64,000 nt of DNA from the NCBI GenBank assembly GCA_964036045.1, contig OZ038381.1, forward strand, positions 103,421,367 to 103,485,366, written 5' to 3'. Below the pieces are notes generated by a model that did no database searches, had not been told where the DNA came from, and saw nothing but the letters and a program-made list of their open reading frames with translations. A program made the position numbers and the translations under genes. This DNA is from Eutreptiella sp. 'Long Island Sound 2002' (taxonomy: Eukaryota; Euglenozoa; Euglenophyceae; Eutreptiales; Eutreptiaceae). Below are positions 8,753 to 19,199 of this stretch, piece by piece. Within the stretch, counting starts at the first letter, position 1; each line of letters starts with the position of its first letter.

Positions 8753-11700
8753 TCATTTAGTGATCTCCTTAATGGTTTGGACCACCACTTCGGCCTCCCA
8801 CTCCTTCTCCCATTCGGGTCTGTGGTCTTCTGCCCCAGCGGCAGCTGGGGCTTCGTCCCCTTCTATTTGTGGGCTTGGGTCGCCTTCTGGGGTTGCTCCT
8901 TCTGGTGCCTCTTCTTCTTTCGGGGCTGCTCCTTCTCCTTCTTGTGGCGCTGCCGCTGGTGCCTCTTCTTCTTGTGGTGGGGCTGGTGCGTCGTCTTCTT
9001 GTGTAGCTGCTGCTCCGGCTGGTGCCTGTTCTTCTTGTGCAGCTACTGCTGGTGCTTCTGCTTGTGCTGCAGCTTCGGCAGGTCCCTCGTCTTCTTGTGG
9101 GGGGGCTGTTGGCTGGGCTATTGGGTCTCTTTGGGGATGCTTCTTCTTTGGGGTTGGTGGCTTAGACGGGGACATCCTCATGCTCTTTGGGTCGGGGCAG
9201 AGGTCCTCAATCTCATCGGTCTCGTACGTCTCCCACCACGACTGCCACTTGTCCAACTCCTCATGCGCTCTGCTTTTGGCGGAGAACACCTGGCAGCTGG
9301 GCATGAACTCCGACCAGTCGTCCTCTTCCTCCTCCTCCTCCCCTTGTTGGCTGGGGCTCCACTGATCGTTGGGGATGATGACGGCCACGTGGTCCTGAGG
9401 GGCCCTCCTGGCCCCTGCTGGCTTGATTTCGGCTCCCTCCACAATCATCGGCGCGATCGCAGTGGTGCAGTAGATGATCCACCGAGGCTTGTAGCCGTCT
9501 TTGTAGGACCAATCTCGGCGCTGCATGAGCTCATCTCTTGCCTCCTTGTCCGCGTCGGCTCTGCTCTGCTGCTTGGCCTTGGGAGCCGTACTGGGTGGGG
9601 TGGAACCGCACGGACCTCTTTGTTCTTGTGGCTGGTTTGGGACTGGGACAGGCTGCTTCGGTGCTGGCTTTGATGCGAGCTGCGGCTGGGGTGCCTGCTG
9701 CGGTGCCGTCTTGCTTGCCTGGAAAGAGTAGCGCAGAGGCATAGCACAGGCATAGCACGCGCAATACGGGGCATAGCACGCGCGACGAAATGCATAGCAC
9801 GTGCAATGACACCGATAGCGCGCGCTGCATTACCTTTTCTGCTTTCTCCTCCTCTGCTTTCTTCCGTTTCTTCTCCTCCTCTTCCTTCTCCTTCTTCTTC
9901 CTCCTCTCTTCCTCTTCCTTCTCCTTCTTCTTCCTCTTTTCCTCCTCTTCCTTCTCCTTCTTCTTCCTCTTTTCCTCCTCTTCCTTCTTCTTCTTCTTTG
10001 CTTCGTCCTCTTTCTTCTTGGCCTGTTCCGCGTGACGTTGGACTCTCTGTGCCGCCTGTGCCATCAGCTGCTGGTCGGCGGTCTTCTGGGCAAGGACCTT
10101 GCCAGGCGGGTGGGGGGGCTTAGCGGTGTGGGAGGCGGAGATGGCTGGTGGTAGGTGGCTGGTGGCTGCTGGCTCCTCGGTACGCTTCTTCTTCGGCCTT
10201 GGGACTGTCACGGATTCCGTCTCCGGCACAGCAAAGGCGTCGGCCCAGTCTACCTCCAGCTCCTCCATCTGCCGCTTAGCTCGGGCCAGCACCGGGGAGG
10301 GGCCTTGCTCCTTCCGTCCATCAAGCCAGTCGGCCGCATGCTTGGACTGCCTGGCAATGTCCGCGGGCACGCTGATCATCAACGGCCCTCTGCGGGATCC
10401 CAGGCACAGGAGCTGCTCGAAGGTGCCAACCTACGTGACAATGGGACAGAAGGTGGGGCCGTTGCGCGCGCAAACAATCAAATGTCGCGTGCTACAGCAA
10501 ATGAAGCGCGCGCAACAATGTCGAAAGCGCGCGCAATGGCAAACATAGCGCGTACCTGTGCCTGTGCCTGTTGTTGTTGTTGTTGTTGCTGTTGCTGGGC
10601 CATCTGCACCCGCTGCTGCTGCTGGAGCAGCTGCAGTGTTGCCTGCTGCACGGCTGCCTGCTGTTGGAGCTGCTGCTGCTGCACTTGCTACTGCTGCGGC
10701 TGCTCGTGGTCCTTGACCGCCGTGGTTTTGACTTTGGCGCCGGTTGCAAGTGCCCTTGCGGCACTGGCTCCTTTCTTGGCTGACCCCCGCAGCAAACTGG
10801 CACCCGCACTTCTCACCGAGGCACACTCGTTCTTGAAGGCCATTGCCCCCGCGTCGGTCGCGTTGATGAAGCTCGGTGGGTCCTTGTTGAAGTAGAAGTG
10901 GTGGACGGTCTTTGCGGTGGCACCCGGAGGCGTGTGGGTCCGAATGTGACCCCACCTGTAACTTGCCCAGCACGAGAACAGCAGCTCGTACTCCTCCACC
11001 TTGCAGTGTCCACATGCAGCTTGTCCTTCTTGGGTTGGCACGGAGGGGTTCAACAGGTTCGCCAGACTGCACCAGTGGCCAGTAATGCTCTCGTCATGCC
11101 AGCACGGTTGCACGGCTCTGTCTGGGATTTTGGCAATCGCCGTGGCCCTTTGGCGCCAGAACTTGTAGAAGGCCACCTCGAAGAGGTAGGCCGGTGTCAC
11201 GTCCTTCAGCCATGCCCAGTCGGGCCCTTGGGCGCAGATGGTGGGATGCAGTGTTCTAGGGCGTGGTGCGGAAGCCGCCCAATTTTGGGTGTTGTTAATA
11301 TGGTTGGAACCCGGAATTTCACATGTTACATGGGTGCACTATGATGCAACAATGTGCCTTCCATGTTTCGTTTGCTCGATATTGCCCGTTTTGCACTTTT
11401 TGCGATTTGATCTTTGTGTGCTCTAACTAGTTAGAACGGGGTTAGAACGGGGTTAGAGCACTAGTTATCGCGTGGGTTATCGCGCGATAACCTGGTTATC
11501 GCGGGGGTTATTGCGGGGGTTATCGCGCGATAACTAGTTATCGCGCGAGTTATCGCGTAGGTTATCGCGCTTCATTTTATGTTTCCCCTTTTCGCTTTAG
11601 CTCTCAAAGCTTTCATATTCTTTGTAATGGCCCTTGCTGCTGCCCACGCTTGATGCGAGCACCATCAAAAGCTCCTTGGGGTCCTTCGCCTTGGCGGTCC

Positions 11701-14700
11701 TGAGGGGCTTACGATGGGTGATGCCAATGTGAGGCGCCCTGTGCCGACCCGCTTTGAACATGGTGTGGACTTTGGACTCCTTGTCCATAAGTCCCCCTTC
11801 ATGGCGGACAAGCGAGACCCCCTGGTTCTCAGCAACTACATCTTCGAGTTGCTAGAGGTAAATCCAGGGGTTGCTGGATTTTTGATCCAGCTTCATACCG
11901 AGGATGTGGACGCGGTGGTGGAGTCCGTCACCGCTCATGCCGAGAAGGGTGCGGGGACGAAGACGACCCTCTATGTGGGTCAGGAGGAGGAGGAGGAGGA
12001 AGTGGAGGAGGAGGAGGAGGATGCGGGGGGGGTGGGGGCTGGGGGGAGGAAGGAGAAGCCCCACAACCCCCTCATGATTAGTGTCCAGAAGGTAAGGGTG
12101 AGACGTGGTAAGGGGAAGGGGAAGTCGGATGGTTGGTTTCCCCAACCCCCCACCCCGAAAACAAGCTCCCCATGCACTCCCTTTGCCCCACAAGGGAGTG
12201 GTAGCGTGAGTGGTATGGGGTCACCACTCCCAACATTATTTCGGGGCAGGGGGTGATTCTTTTTCCATTTGGGGCAACCCCCCCCCTTATTGGGGAGGCG
12301 GAGGAGGTGGTTGCCGCCGAGCCCTTGGGGGCCTTTAATAGGGACCCCGATGACCTTGTGCTCACGGTGGGGGGAAAGCTGGTGGTCAACCACCTCCTGG
12401 AACACGATTTTTTGAGTGACATTCAGCTGCAAAGTCTTTTGGATGATTTGGATAGGGTGCCTCTCTCACAGAAGGCACCCATTTTCAATGAAAACCCCCC
12501 CATTGTCGGCAGGCCCCAAGATTCTGAGACCCGCCGCACATTGTATGGCAACTATGCGGGTGCCAACCACCACAAGCACAACCCCCACAAGTTCCATGAT
12601 CTGCCAGTCCGCAAAAGGGTGGCAGATCGTGTGCTTGAGACCGCGAAGAAGACTGTGGTGGGGGGGGTCGGATGGAGCTGCACCATCCTTGACATGGCCG
12701 AAATTTCGAGCTATGACCACACCCCCCAGCGCCCCCCCCTACACCATTCCTGAAGGCACATTGTCAATTGCCTTATTATGCTAACCCATAATCATGAGGA
12801 GGAGGATGGGTCACATTTTCTTTTTGTGCCCTCCAGCAGCTCGGGGTTCCCTGACCCTTGGGTGGAGAGGGCTGTGCCATTCAAGAGGGGCACTGCCTTT
12901 TTTTTTGATGCCCTTGATGTCCACAGGGGGTCGGGGATTCCCAAGGCCTCCCCCATGGGGGTAAGGGACCCCCGCCTCATGGCATTTTTTGCCATTGAGC
13001 TTACCCAAGGGGGGAATCTTCGATTCCCCAACCTGCACGTGACGCAGTCCATTAAAAGGCCCCAGCTGGGGGCACCTGGTGGCCGGGTGGCCAGGAAAGT
13101 CCAGTGTGATGGGGCGGTTAGGTGTACGGGGAAGGTGGTAGCCAATTGCTACGGATGCAATCGGCTGATTTTGTGCACCGCCCACAAAGATGGCCTTTGT
13201 GTGCCATGCCAGGAGGGGGAGGAGGTGGAGGGGGGGGAGGAGGAGGTGGTGGTGGTGGACCCCAATGGGGTCAGCATTGAGCAATCTGCTGAGTGCTTGC
13301 TCCCGGTGGGAACAACCACAGGGCATTTTTTGTTGTCGGGGTGGGAGATTGGGAGGGAGGTGATTGCCCCCCTCACTAATGAGGAGGCGGGGGCGGTCCC
13401 AGCCACCCCGAACAGTGCCCGTTGGCCAAGGTGTGCCATGGGGAGGCACTGCCCTGGCCCACCTTGCAAGGGCATGTTGGGATTAAGGTGCCGGCGGGCA
13501 CCATTTTGGTGGTGAGGAGGGGGTTGTATGGGGGAGTGGCAAGGGTGTCCCCTAAGGTGCAGGGGGTGGCCCAGGTGGTGGAGTGGCGGCAGGTGGGGGA
13601 GTATGCGGTCATCACGGACTTCGTGTGGCTGCGGAGGCTGGGCCTGGTGCTGGACGACGCCAAGAAGGAGGGCCAAGGCATGTGTCCATGTCACCAGGTG
13701 TGAAAACTTCCCACAACACCCTGCTCTAACCCCTGCTCTAACTAGTTATCGCGCTAGGTTATCGCGTTCTAACTAGGTGCTCTAACTAGTTATCGCGCTA
13801 GGTTATCGCGTTGTAACTAGTCATCGCGGGGTCATCGCGGGGGGTTATCGCGGGGGTTATCGCGCGATAACCTAGTTATCGCGGGGGTTATCGCGCGGGT
13901 TATCGCGTGTTTTTTTTTGTTTCTTTTGTTTTTTTCAGGCTACCATCTTGCAGCTGCCCCGTATCTTCGTCAAGGACGACGCCCAGGCAGCCGAGGCAGC
14001 AGGCGGAGCAGCAGAAGCAGCAGGGGCACGGCCCGCCAAGCCGGTGGTGGCCCGGTTGGAGCTGGAGGGGGAGAAGAGGCTGCCGGAGGGGGCGTCGTGG
14101 CGGTGGGGGGAGCCTGGGGATGAGGCCTGCAGGATGGGGGGGACGGGATGGTACCGGCAGGTCACCATCACCGAGAAGGAGGGGGGGGTGGAGAGGAAGA
14201 CCAACCTCACCCTCCCCTCCTATGTGTGGGTTGGGGGGGAAACGGCCAAGTGGCCGAATGCCGCAGAGGGGGAAACGGTTGCGGCTTTTTTGTGTTTGTT
14301 TGGGATGAGCGACCCCCCCCAAAGGAAATCTTATCTCCTTTTGAGGGTGTGTTTTTTGTGGGAGGGGGAGTATACGGGGAGGGAAGTGTGGCAGAAGCTG
14401 CACAGGGGGGGGGGGCATCCACCTGGTTGGTGGGTATGACCCCCCCCCTTCTGTGGTGGACGCCACTGCCGATTGGGTTCGGCAGTATGCACCCAAGGGG
14501 GGAAGGCCGGGAAAAGGCCAGACGAAGCGGGGACCAGACGTGGTGGTGGTTGAGCCGGATGCCCCCCCCCCCCTTAGGGGTAAGGGCTAAACCCCCGCCC
14601 CCAAGCCCTCCCCCAAGCCATGGAAGGTGGCAAAGGTGGCGGCGGCCCAGCCCCCCCATGAGGCCCTGGACGTGGAGGCCTTGGGGGCCAGTGTGGCCAC

Positions 14701-17700
14701 CCACGTGACGGACGCTTGCCAGGTTTTGGTGGAGCAGGCGGCCGCCACGGGGGTCGAGGCCGCACTGGCCAAGGGTCAGTCGGCCGACCACAAGTCGGCC
14801 TTGGCGAAGGCCGAAAAGGCCCAGGGCAACATCCAGCGTGCCCTGGACCAGGCCCTCAACCTGGCCGCCAAGAGGGGGGAGGAGGTGGAGGCGATGAGGG
14901 AGGCCCTGAGGGAGGCCCAGGAGGGGAGGCGGAAGGCGGAGGTGGAGGCGGCCCAGCTTAGGGTGGAGGTGGAGGGGCAGCGGAGGAGGGGGGATGACCT
15001 CCAGCAGCGCTTGGGGGTGGCTGAGGCGCAGGTGCGCAGCCTCACCTCCACCCTCTGTGCCTCACTCGGGTTGCAGAGTTAGGGTAGCGGGAGTAGGAGT
15101 GGGAGCCAATGACTAGTGGATTTGCTCAAGGGGTTGCCCAAGGGCATTTTCCGTGGGGAGGAGCGATATGGGGCCCAAGTGGACATGTGCCACTTCGGCC
15201 TCGTGGGAAGTGGAAACCCCAACCCCTCTAATTTCAGGGCGACCCACGTGGCCGCTGCTACCCTCAGGCCTGCCCTCACCCCCTTGGTTGCAGACCTCAA
15301 TGGGTATTGCACCTCCAATGCTCCACCATGGTTCACATGGTGTAGCATCCAAATTGTTCGCCCCCAAGGGACGGACACCATGGGCCTCCACTCCCATTTG
15401 CGGGATGGGGCGCCCATGGCGCTTATTGTGTGTGTGGGGTCTTTCACGGGGGGTGAGTTTTGGGTGGAGAGTGGTGGCCTGCTGAATCCCTCCATGAGGA
15501 AAAAAAAGCGGCACACCCGTGTGTGCAAGGGTAGGGCGGTGGAGGGTTGGGCATGCACCGCCACCCCCCAAGCCCCGGTGTTGTTCAACACCGGGGCACT
15601 ACACGCTCCATTGCCATGGGAGGGCGAGCGATGGAGCGTGATTTTTTATAGTGCGGGGGGGGTTCTGCACTGCACGCCTGTGTGGCGGCAGCAGCTGGTG
15701 TCCATGGGTTTTAGGGTGCCCAATGCTTCCTCTAACCCCTCCAGCTAGTGTAATTTGTGATTCGATTATTGTTCACTATTTGTATTTTTTATGCTTTGGT
15801 GGGATGCCCACCATGGTTTGTCATTGTTCACTCTGAGGAGGGGCACCTAGCCCGGAACATGTCCATTTGACTGATTTGAATTTGTGATTGTGGCGCCATA
15901 TACCCCGTGCCTGCACATTGTTGACATCTCCAAGGTTTCCTGGGTGCAAAATCAACGTTTGTGAAGGTTTTAGGGTGCCCAACGCTTGCTCTAACCCCTC
16001 CAGTTAGTGCGCACTAACCCCTGCTCTAACTAGTTATCGCGGGGGTTATCGCGCGATAACTGGGTGCTCTAACTAGTTATCGCGGGGGGTTATTGTGCTC
16101 TAACTAGTTATCGCGGGGGGTTATCGCGGGGGTTATCGCGCGATAACCTAGTTATCGCGGGGGTTATCGCGTGGGTTATCGCGTGTGTTCTTTGGGCCCT
16201 TGCTTCAAACCCCTCCCTCATTTCGTGTTCAGGTCCTCTTATTCTTCATGGATAGTGCTGTCAATGAGGCCCTGCGGGCTCTCAACACAGCTAACCTCCG
16301 GCGGTACACCGATCTGCAGTGCCCCAAGGCCCGGCGGCGGCGTTTGAAGGCGGTTCAGCGGCTGGTGCGAGTTCTATTGGGTGACCCAAACGTTGTGTGT
16401 GGCACCAACACCAAAGGCGAAGTTTGTTTAAGTGGTGGGGCGTGCACTGCCCTGTCTGGCCCACTTGGCGGCCATCTTGCATTAACAGCTCAGGAGCATG
16501 AGGCCGTGAGCATGCTACGCATGGCATGCAGCATGCATCTCTCCCAACGGGCCCTTTTGCGAATGCCCCGCCGTTGCACACAACGGGACCTAAGGACCGT
16601 TCGGCAACGGATCATGCCCTACTTTCCCCAAACAACCATTGTAAAGTCTACCACAGGCCGCAATAGGGCAGCTGCCCATGTGCCTTTGCAATCAATTGTG
16701 CAAAATGCAATATCTATGGCCCAAGTTATCGGGAAACCCCCCCCCTAGTGGCGTTGCCATTGTTGTTATTTCAGTTCATGCGACTTCCTGGTGGAAGGCA
16801 TCCTCTACCTGTGCAGATGTATGGGTTAATGTATGGGGGGGGGGGCAAAATATGCTTCGAAGGTGAAGCTATGGGCCTCATGGTTTTGCATGGATGGCGG
16901 GGATGAACAGGTTTTTTTTTTAGCCTGGACATCTCTGCCAACCTCAACCAAGAGGTGAGGGATGTGGAAGAGAACGTTGTCCTCTTTCAAAACCAATTTT
17001 TGACTTGCACTGTCATTTTGACTGGGGATGGGAAGGGGATGCAAGCAAAGGGGTGGGCTGGGTCTAAGTGTTGGTTGTGCAAAGACCCCAATGGGATTGT
17101 TGAGCAAAGGGGGGTGGAGTCCACCTCAAGATGGGGGGCATTCTTGAGAAGTGTGACCCCTGATAGGCGGCCGGGGGACTACCAACATGCAGCATGCCGC
17201 ATCCTAAACGGCATTGCAAAGCGCATTGAGACCACCCTTCAGGCCCTCCCCCCTGGTACCCCTGGTAAGGCCCAAGCTCTTGCAGCTTTGCAGGCCTTCA
17301 AACAAGCCCTCAAGGATGAGGCCTCAGGCATCCCTCTCAGGGAACGCCTCCCTTCGGCCTCGAGGGCCACAGAAAAAGATTTCGATCTAACAAGCACCAA
17401 AGTTTTCCTAACCTCCCCCCCCTTCCAAAGGCAATTTGTGGATTGCCTCAAAGAGCATGTCCCCACAGTGAGGACCCCTGGGGGACCTATGTTATGGGTT
17501 GTTGTGCATGTCATGGTGAAATGCATTGAGGGTTTGTATGAGCTTTGGAGGGTGAGGGAGTTGTACACTCTAACCAAAGTGGAACGCCACCGTGCGTTGA
17601 CCACAAAATTTTCAAAAGCGTGGGGAGACTCAGGTTGGTCCCCCACCAGGTGGATCCATTGGTGCTTGGCACTGTCCACCTTTTGTGCCGAGAAATGGAG

Positions 17701-19003
17701 GAACATTTTTCAGTTTTCCTCCATCCCAACGGAGTATCGGCATGGGCCTTACAAAAGGAGGCTCAAAAATTGTTTTAAGGGTTGGTCCTTGGTGAGGCCA
17801 AGTGTATCCCTCCGCCACATGCACCATTGCATGTCCATGAACGCCCTGGAGCAAGGGCTTTTGGGACTGGAGGCAGCCAAGGCCTCATACATTGATGACT
17901 TTGCATGAAAAACGACCACACATGCTTTGTGCCAAGTGTTTTGTGTTGTTTGTCCTAGGGAGGGAGGGAGGAGCGGTGCGCGATAACTACACGCGATAAC
18001 TACGCGATAACCGAGTCATCGCGCGATAACTAGCGCGATAACTAGTTAGAGCAAGGTGCTCTAACTGCGTTCTAACTCTGTTCTAACTGTGCTCTAACTC
18101 TTTGACCCCCCCCAAAAAAAACCACCCCTACAATGAGGGTTATGTGGGGAAAGAAAGGGGATGGGGGGTTTTTGAGGGTGCTGAATCCATTTTTTTAGGT
18201 GGTTTGCCCCAAAATTGAGGGTAGGTGGGTGTTCCAGAAATTGCGTTCTAACTAGGGGTTCCGCACCACGCCCTAGAATGCTGCATCCCAGGTGCTGTTT
18301 TGGTTGGGCCAGATTCGGTTCTTGAAGTCGCTGCTGAAGGCGCAGCCCGTACGTGGCCCGGGTGGGGGAGACTGCAAGTGTGCTTGCACTTGGGGTTGCT
18401 GCTGTCTTGCTTGGACCTGCTGCTGCTGCTGTTGCTGCTGTTGTGGGCTGCCGACTTGCTGGGCCGCAGCCTGCACTTGCTGCTGCTGCATTTGCTGCTG
18501 CTGCTGCACTGGCAGTGGGCCGAAGAGCACTTGCTGCACTGGGCCCACTGGAAGACTGCCGCGCACTGGGGAGCCCAAGGTGGGCGACCCACCGGGGAAC
18601 AGCATGGGAGACAGCTGCTGTGAGGCAGCTCGTAACGGGGACTGCGGCGCGGGCCACAAAGGCTGAGTTGGGGAGAACTCGGTTAGCGTCTGGGAAAGCG
18701 TCTGTGGAAAACAAGACAAAGCGCGCGGAAAACAAGACAAAGCACGCGCAACGAGTACTTGCGTAGTGCGCACAACCAGACAGCTAGCACGCGCAACAAG
18801 AGCGTAGCACGCGCAACGGAAACAGTAGTGCGCACGGCAAGTACCTGTGGCTGCATGCTCCACGCCGTCGTGGACGGCTACTGCAGTCCCGGTTGTACAT
18901 CTGCATGTGGCGGTGGTTGCGGTGTCGCACCAGCTGCTGTGGCCCCGGCAGCAGTTGTTGGCGGTGCTGCAGGAGGCGGATACCCCCAGCCCACGGGCTG
19001 CAT
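8753..19003 (-). CDS. T1 accessory gene: Gln/Pro/Glu-rich multi-exon protein, split by T3
   Basis: On the minus strand it starts at ATG 19003. Exons are about 19003-18843, 18701-18291, then (across T3) 11241-10556, 10430-9834 and 9718-8753, ending at TGA. The order along the protein is a Pro/Ala-rich start, long poly-Gln tracts, and a conserved-looking Trp/Cys/His domain (WAWLKDVTPAYLFEVAFYK.. to ..VHHFYFNKD). A second poly-Gln tract, a Lys/Glu coiled coil, a WIIYCTTAIAPMIVEG segment and an Ala/Pro/Glu-rich tail follow. T2 carries the same gene. Two TAG codons (plus-strand 10688-10690 and 18878-18880) stand where T2 has CAG. No family is recognised. The composition suggests a nuclear, DNA- or chromatin-associated accessory factor (inference). 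T3 disrupts it, so it is not functional as it stands. Confidence 0.6.
9719..9833 (-). repeat. GCGCGC-palindrome intron of the T1 accessory gene
   Basis: A minus-strand intron GTAATGCAG..CTTTCCAG packed with GCGCGCGCTAT, GCACGTGCTATG and GCGCGTGCTATG words. It is nearly identical in T2 (about 25623-25731). Three other introns (10434-10555, 18702-18842 and, in the transposase, about 20738-20848) carry the same words in unrelated contexts. Confidence 0.7.
11242..11713. repeat. T3 left TIR and GTTATCGCGCGATAAC array
   Basis: Non-coding. After the TIR, from about 11425 to 11575, there are repeated GGTTATCGCG, CGCGATAACC and TAGTTATCGCG words and GGTTAGAGC/GTTAGAACG words. A short minus-strand frame (11597-11788, Lys-rich) overlaps the gene start; I see no second support for it. 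Confidence 0.7.
11714..15748 (+). CDS. T3 gene A: oxygenase-like, coiled-coil, TET/JBP-like multidomain protein (degraded)
   Basis: Exons are about 11714-12091, 12250-13697 and 13939-15748. The start could be the ATG at 11714 or 11801. The parts in order are an N-terminal acidic region and a double-stranded beta-helix-like segment with FKRGTAFFFDALDVHRGSG and a downstream Arg (typical of distal His and Arg in 2-oxoglutarate/Fe(II) oxygenases). Then come a Cys-rich stretch (CYGCNRLILC..C..C), a beta-rich domain ending CPCHQ before an intron, another beta-rich domain (13948-14439), a long coiled coil (about 14627-15079) and the C-terminal TET/JBP-like domain (15116-15748). Breaks are TGA 12751-12753, a frameshift near 13420, a frameshift near 14410-14440, TAG 15080-15082 and TGA 15110-15112. 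The same frame continues sensibly across the TGA/TAG sites. The homologous gene is in T4 and T5. Confidence 0.6.
13698..13938 (+). repeat. T3 intron carrying the GTTATCGCGCGATAAC array
   Basis: A GTGTGAAA..TTTTTTTCAG intron that keeps the flanking exons in frame. About 13733-13905 consists of CTCTAACTAGTTATCGCG, TTATCGCGCGATAACC and GGGGTTATCGCG units, the same units as at both ends of T3. Confidence 0.75.
15116..15748 (+). CDS. TET/JBP-like 2-oxoglutarate/Fe(II) dioxygenase domain of T3 gene A
   Basis: This is the best preserved enzyme domain of T3. Seen: GLHSHLRDG, then VGSFTGGEFWVE, WACTATPQAPVLFNTGALH, and APLPWEGERWSVIFYS. Known: in TET/JBP-type oxygenases an HxD supplies two iron ligands, GG-x-(L/F)-W follows, a distal His gives the third ligand and a nearby Arg binds 2-oxoglutarate. 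Here the distal His (ALHAPLP) and the Arg (GER) are present. The first motif reads HSHLRD instead of a clean HxD, so activity is doubtful. Family members oxidise methylated or unmodified thymine/cytosine in DNA. Related genes are known to ride on fungal transposons. It reads in frame with the coiled coil upstream if TAG 15080 and TGA 15110 are ignored. Confidence 0.65.
   Translation: MDLLKGLPKGIFRGEERYGAQVDMCHFGLVGSGNPNPSNFRATHVAAATLRPALTPLVADLNGYCTSNAPPWFTWCSIQIVRPQGTDTMGLHSHLRDGAPMALIVCVGSFTGGEFWVESGGLLNPSMRKKKRHTRVCKGRAVEGWACTATPQAPVLFNTGALHAPLPWEGERWSVIFYSAGGVLHCTPVWRQQLVSMGFRVPNASSNPSS
15749..16248. repeat. T3 spacer between oxygenase gene and transposase
   Basis: No gene. About 16008-16180 is another dense array of TCTAACTAGTTATCGCG, GGTTATCGCGCGATAAC and related units, directly upstream of the transposase, so it may also serve as its promoter region (inference). 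Confidence 0.65.
16249..17908 (+). pseudogene. T3 transposase, D..D..E type, degraded
   Basis: It begins at ATG 16249 with an Arg-rich region (KARRRRLKAV). The first frame stops at 16746-16748 after a C-run that probably caused a frameshift, and there is a disturbed stretch at 16751-16925. The main frame then continues to TGA 17906. Seen: LTGDGKGMQ followed by GSKCWLCKD (Asp next to a C-x2-C), and near the C-terminus WIHWCLALSTFCAEKWR and HGPYKRRLKN, where the T4 enzyme has an E-x2-H-x2-LK helix. These places correspond to a second catalytic Asp and the Glu region, but the T3 residue at the Glu site is H/G, so the enzyme is probably dead. The superfamily is the same as in T1, T4 and T6. Confidence 0.55.
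17909..18290. repeat. T3 right subterminal array and TIR
   Basis: Non-coding. About 17975-18085 holds CGCGATAACTA, TCGCGCGATAACTAG and GTTAGAGCAAGGTGCTCTAAC units. Then C/A-rich sequence leads to the inverted TIR at 18260-18290. Confidence 0.7.
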
Positions 19004-19199
19004 GGGCAAGAGGGTTACATTAAAGTACCCTTGTTCCAGCAGTAATACAAAAAGGAAAATGCAGTAACAAAAAATTCGAAAACACCAAAAAAAAGGACAG
19101 AAAAGGAACAAATCTCTGTGTCTGTCAATGCATTTCAAATTGGAGGCACATTTGAAGTGCGTAGTCATAGCACGCTACTTCCAATTATATATCGCGATT

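Larger units (their letters stand above)
11242..18290 (+). mobile_element. T3: TIR transposon with oxygenase cargo, nested in T1
   Basis: The left end is at 11242 (TGGGATGCAG..) and the right end at 18290. The two ends match as inverted repeats over about 30 bp (11242-11272 against 18260-18290). GG flanks it on both sides (11240-11241, 18291-18292). The unoccupied site survives in T2 at 27069-27070, confirming a 7,049-bp insertion with 2-bp duplication. It carries an oxygenase gene and a transposase, both plus strand, and arrays of GTTATCGCGCGATAAC and CTCTAACTAGTTAGAG-like words at both ends, in an intron and in the spacer. Confidence 0.9.

Noticed and set aside
8760-9673. Plus-strand Leu/Trp/Cys-rich and Ser/Ala-rich frames (also 23764-24639 and 24656-25569)
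   Set aside because: They are antisense to the Ala/Pro/Glu-rich tail of the minus-strand accessory gene, whose spliced frame is conserved between T1 and T2.
11597-11788. Short Lys-rich minus-strand frame at the left of T3
   Set aside because: It overlaps the start of gene A on the other strand, has no second copy for comparison and no domain.
11425-18085. CRISPR-like spaced repeats
   Set aside because: Unit spacing is irregular, units are palindromic and overlap, spacers are not unique, and the context is eukaryotic with no cas genes.
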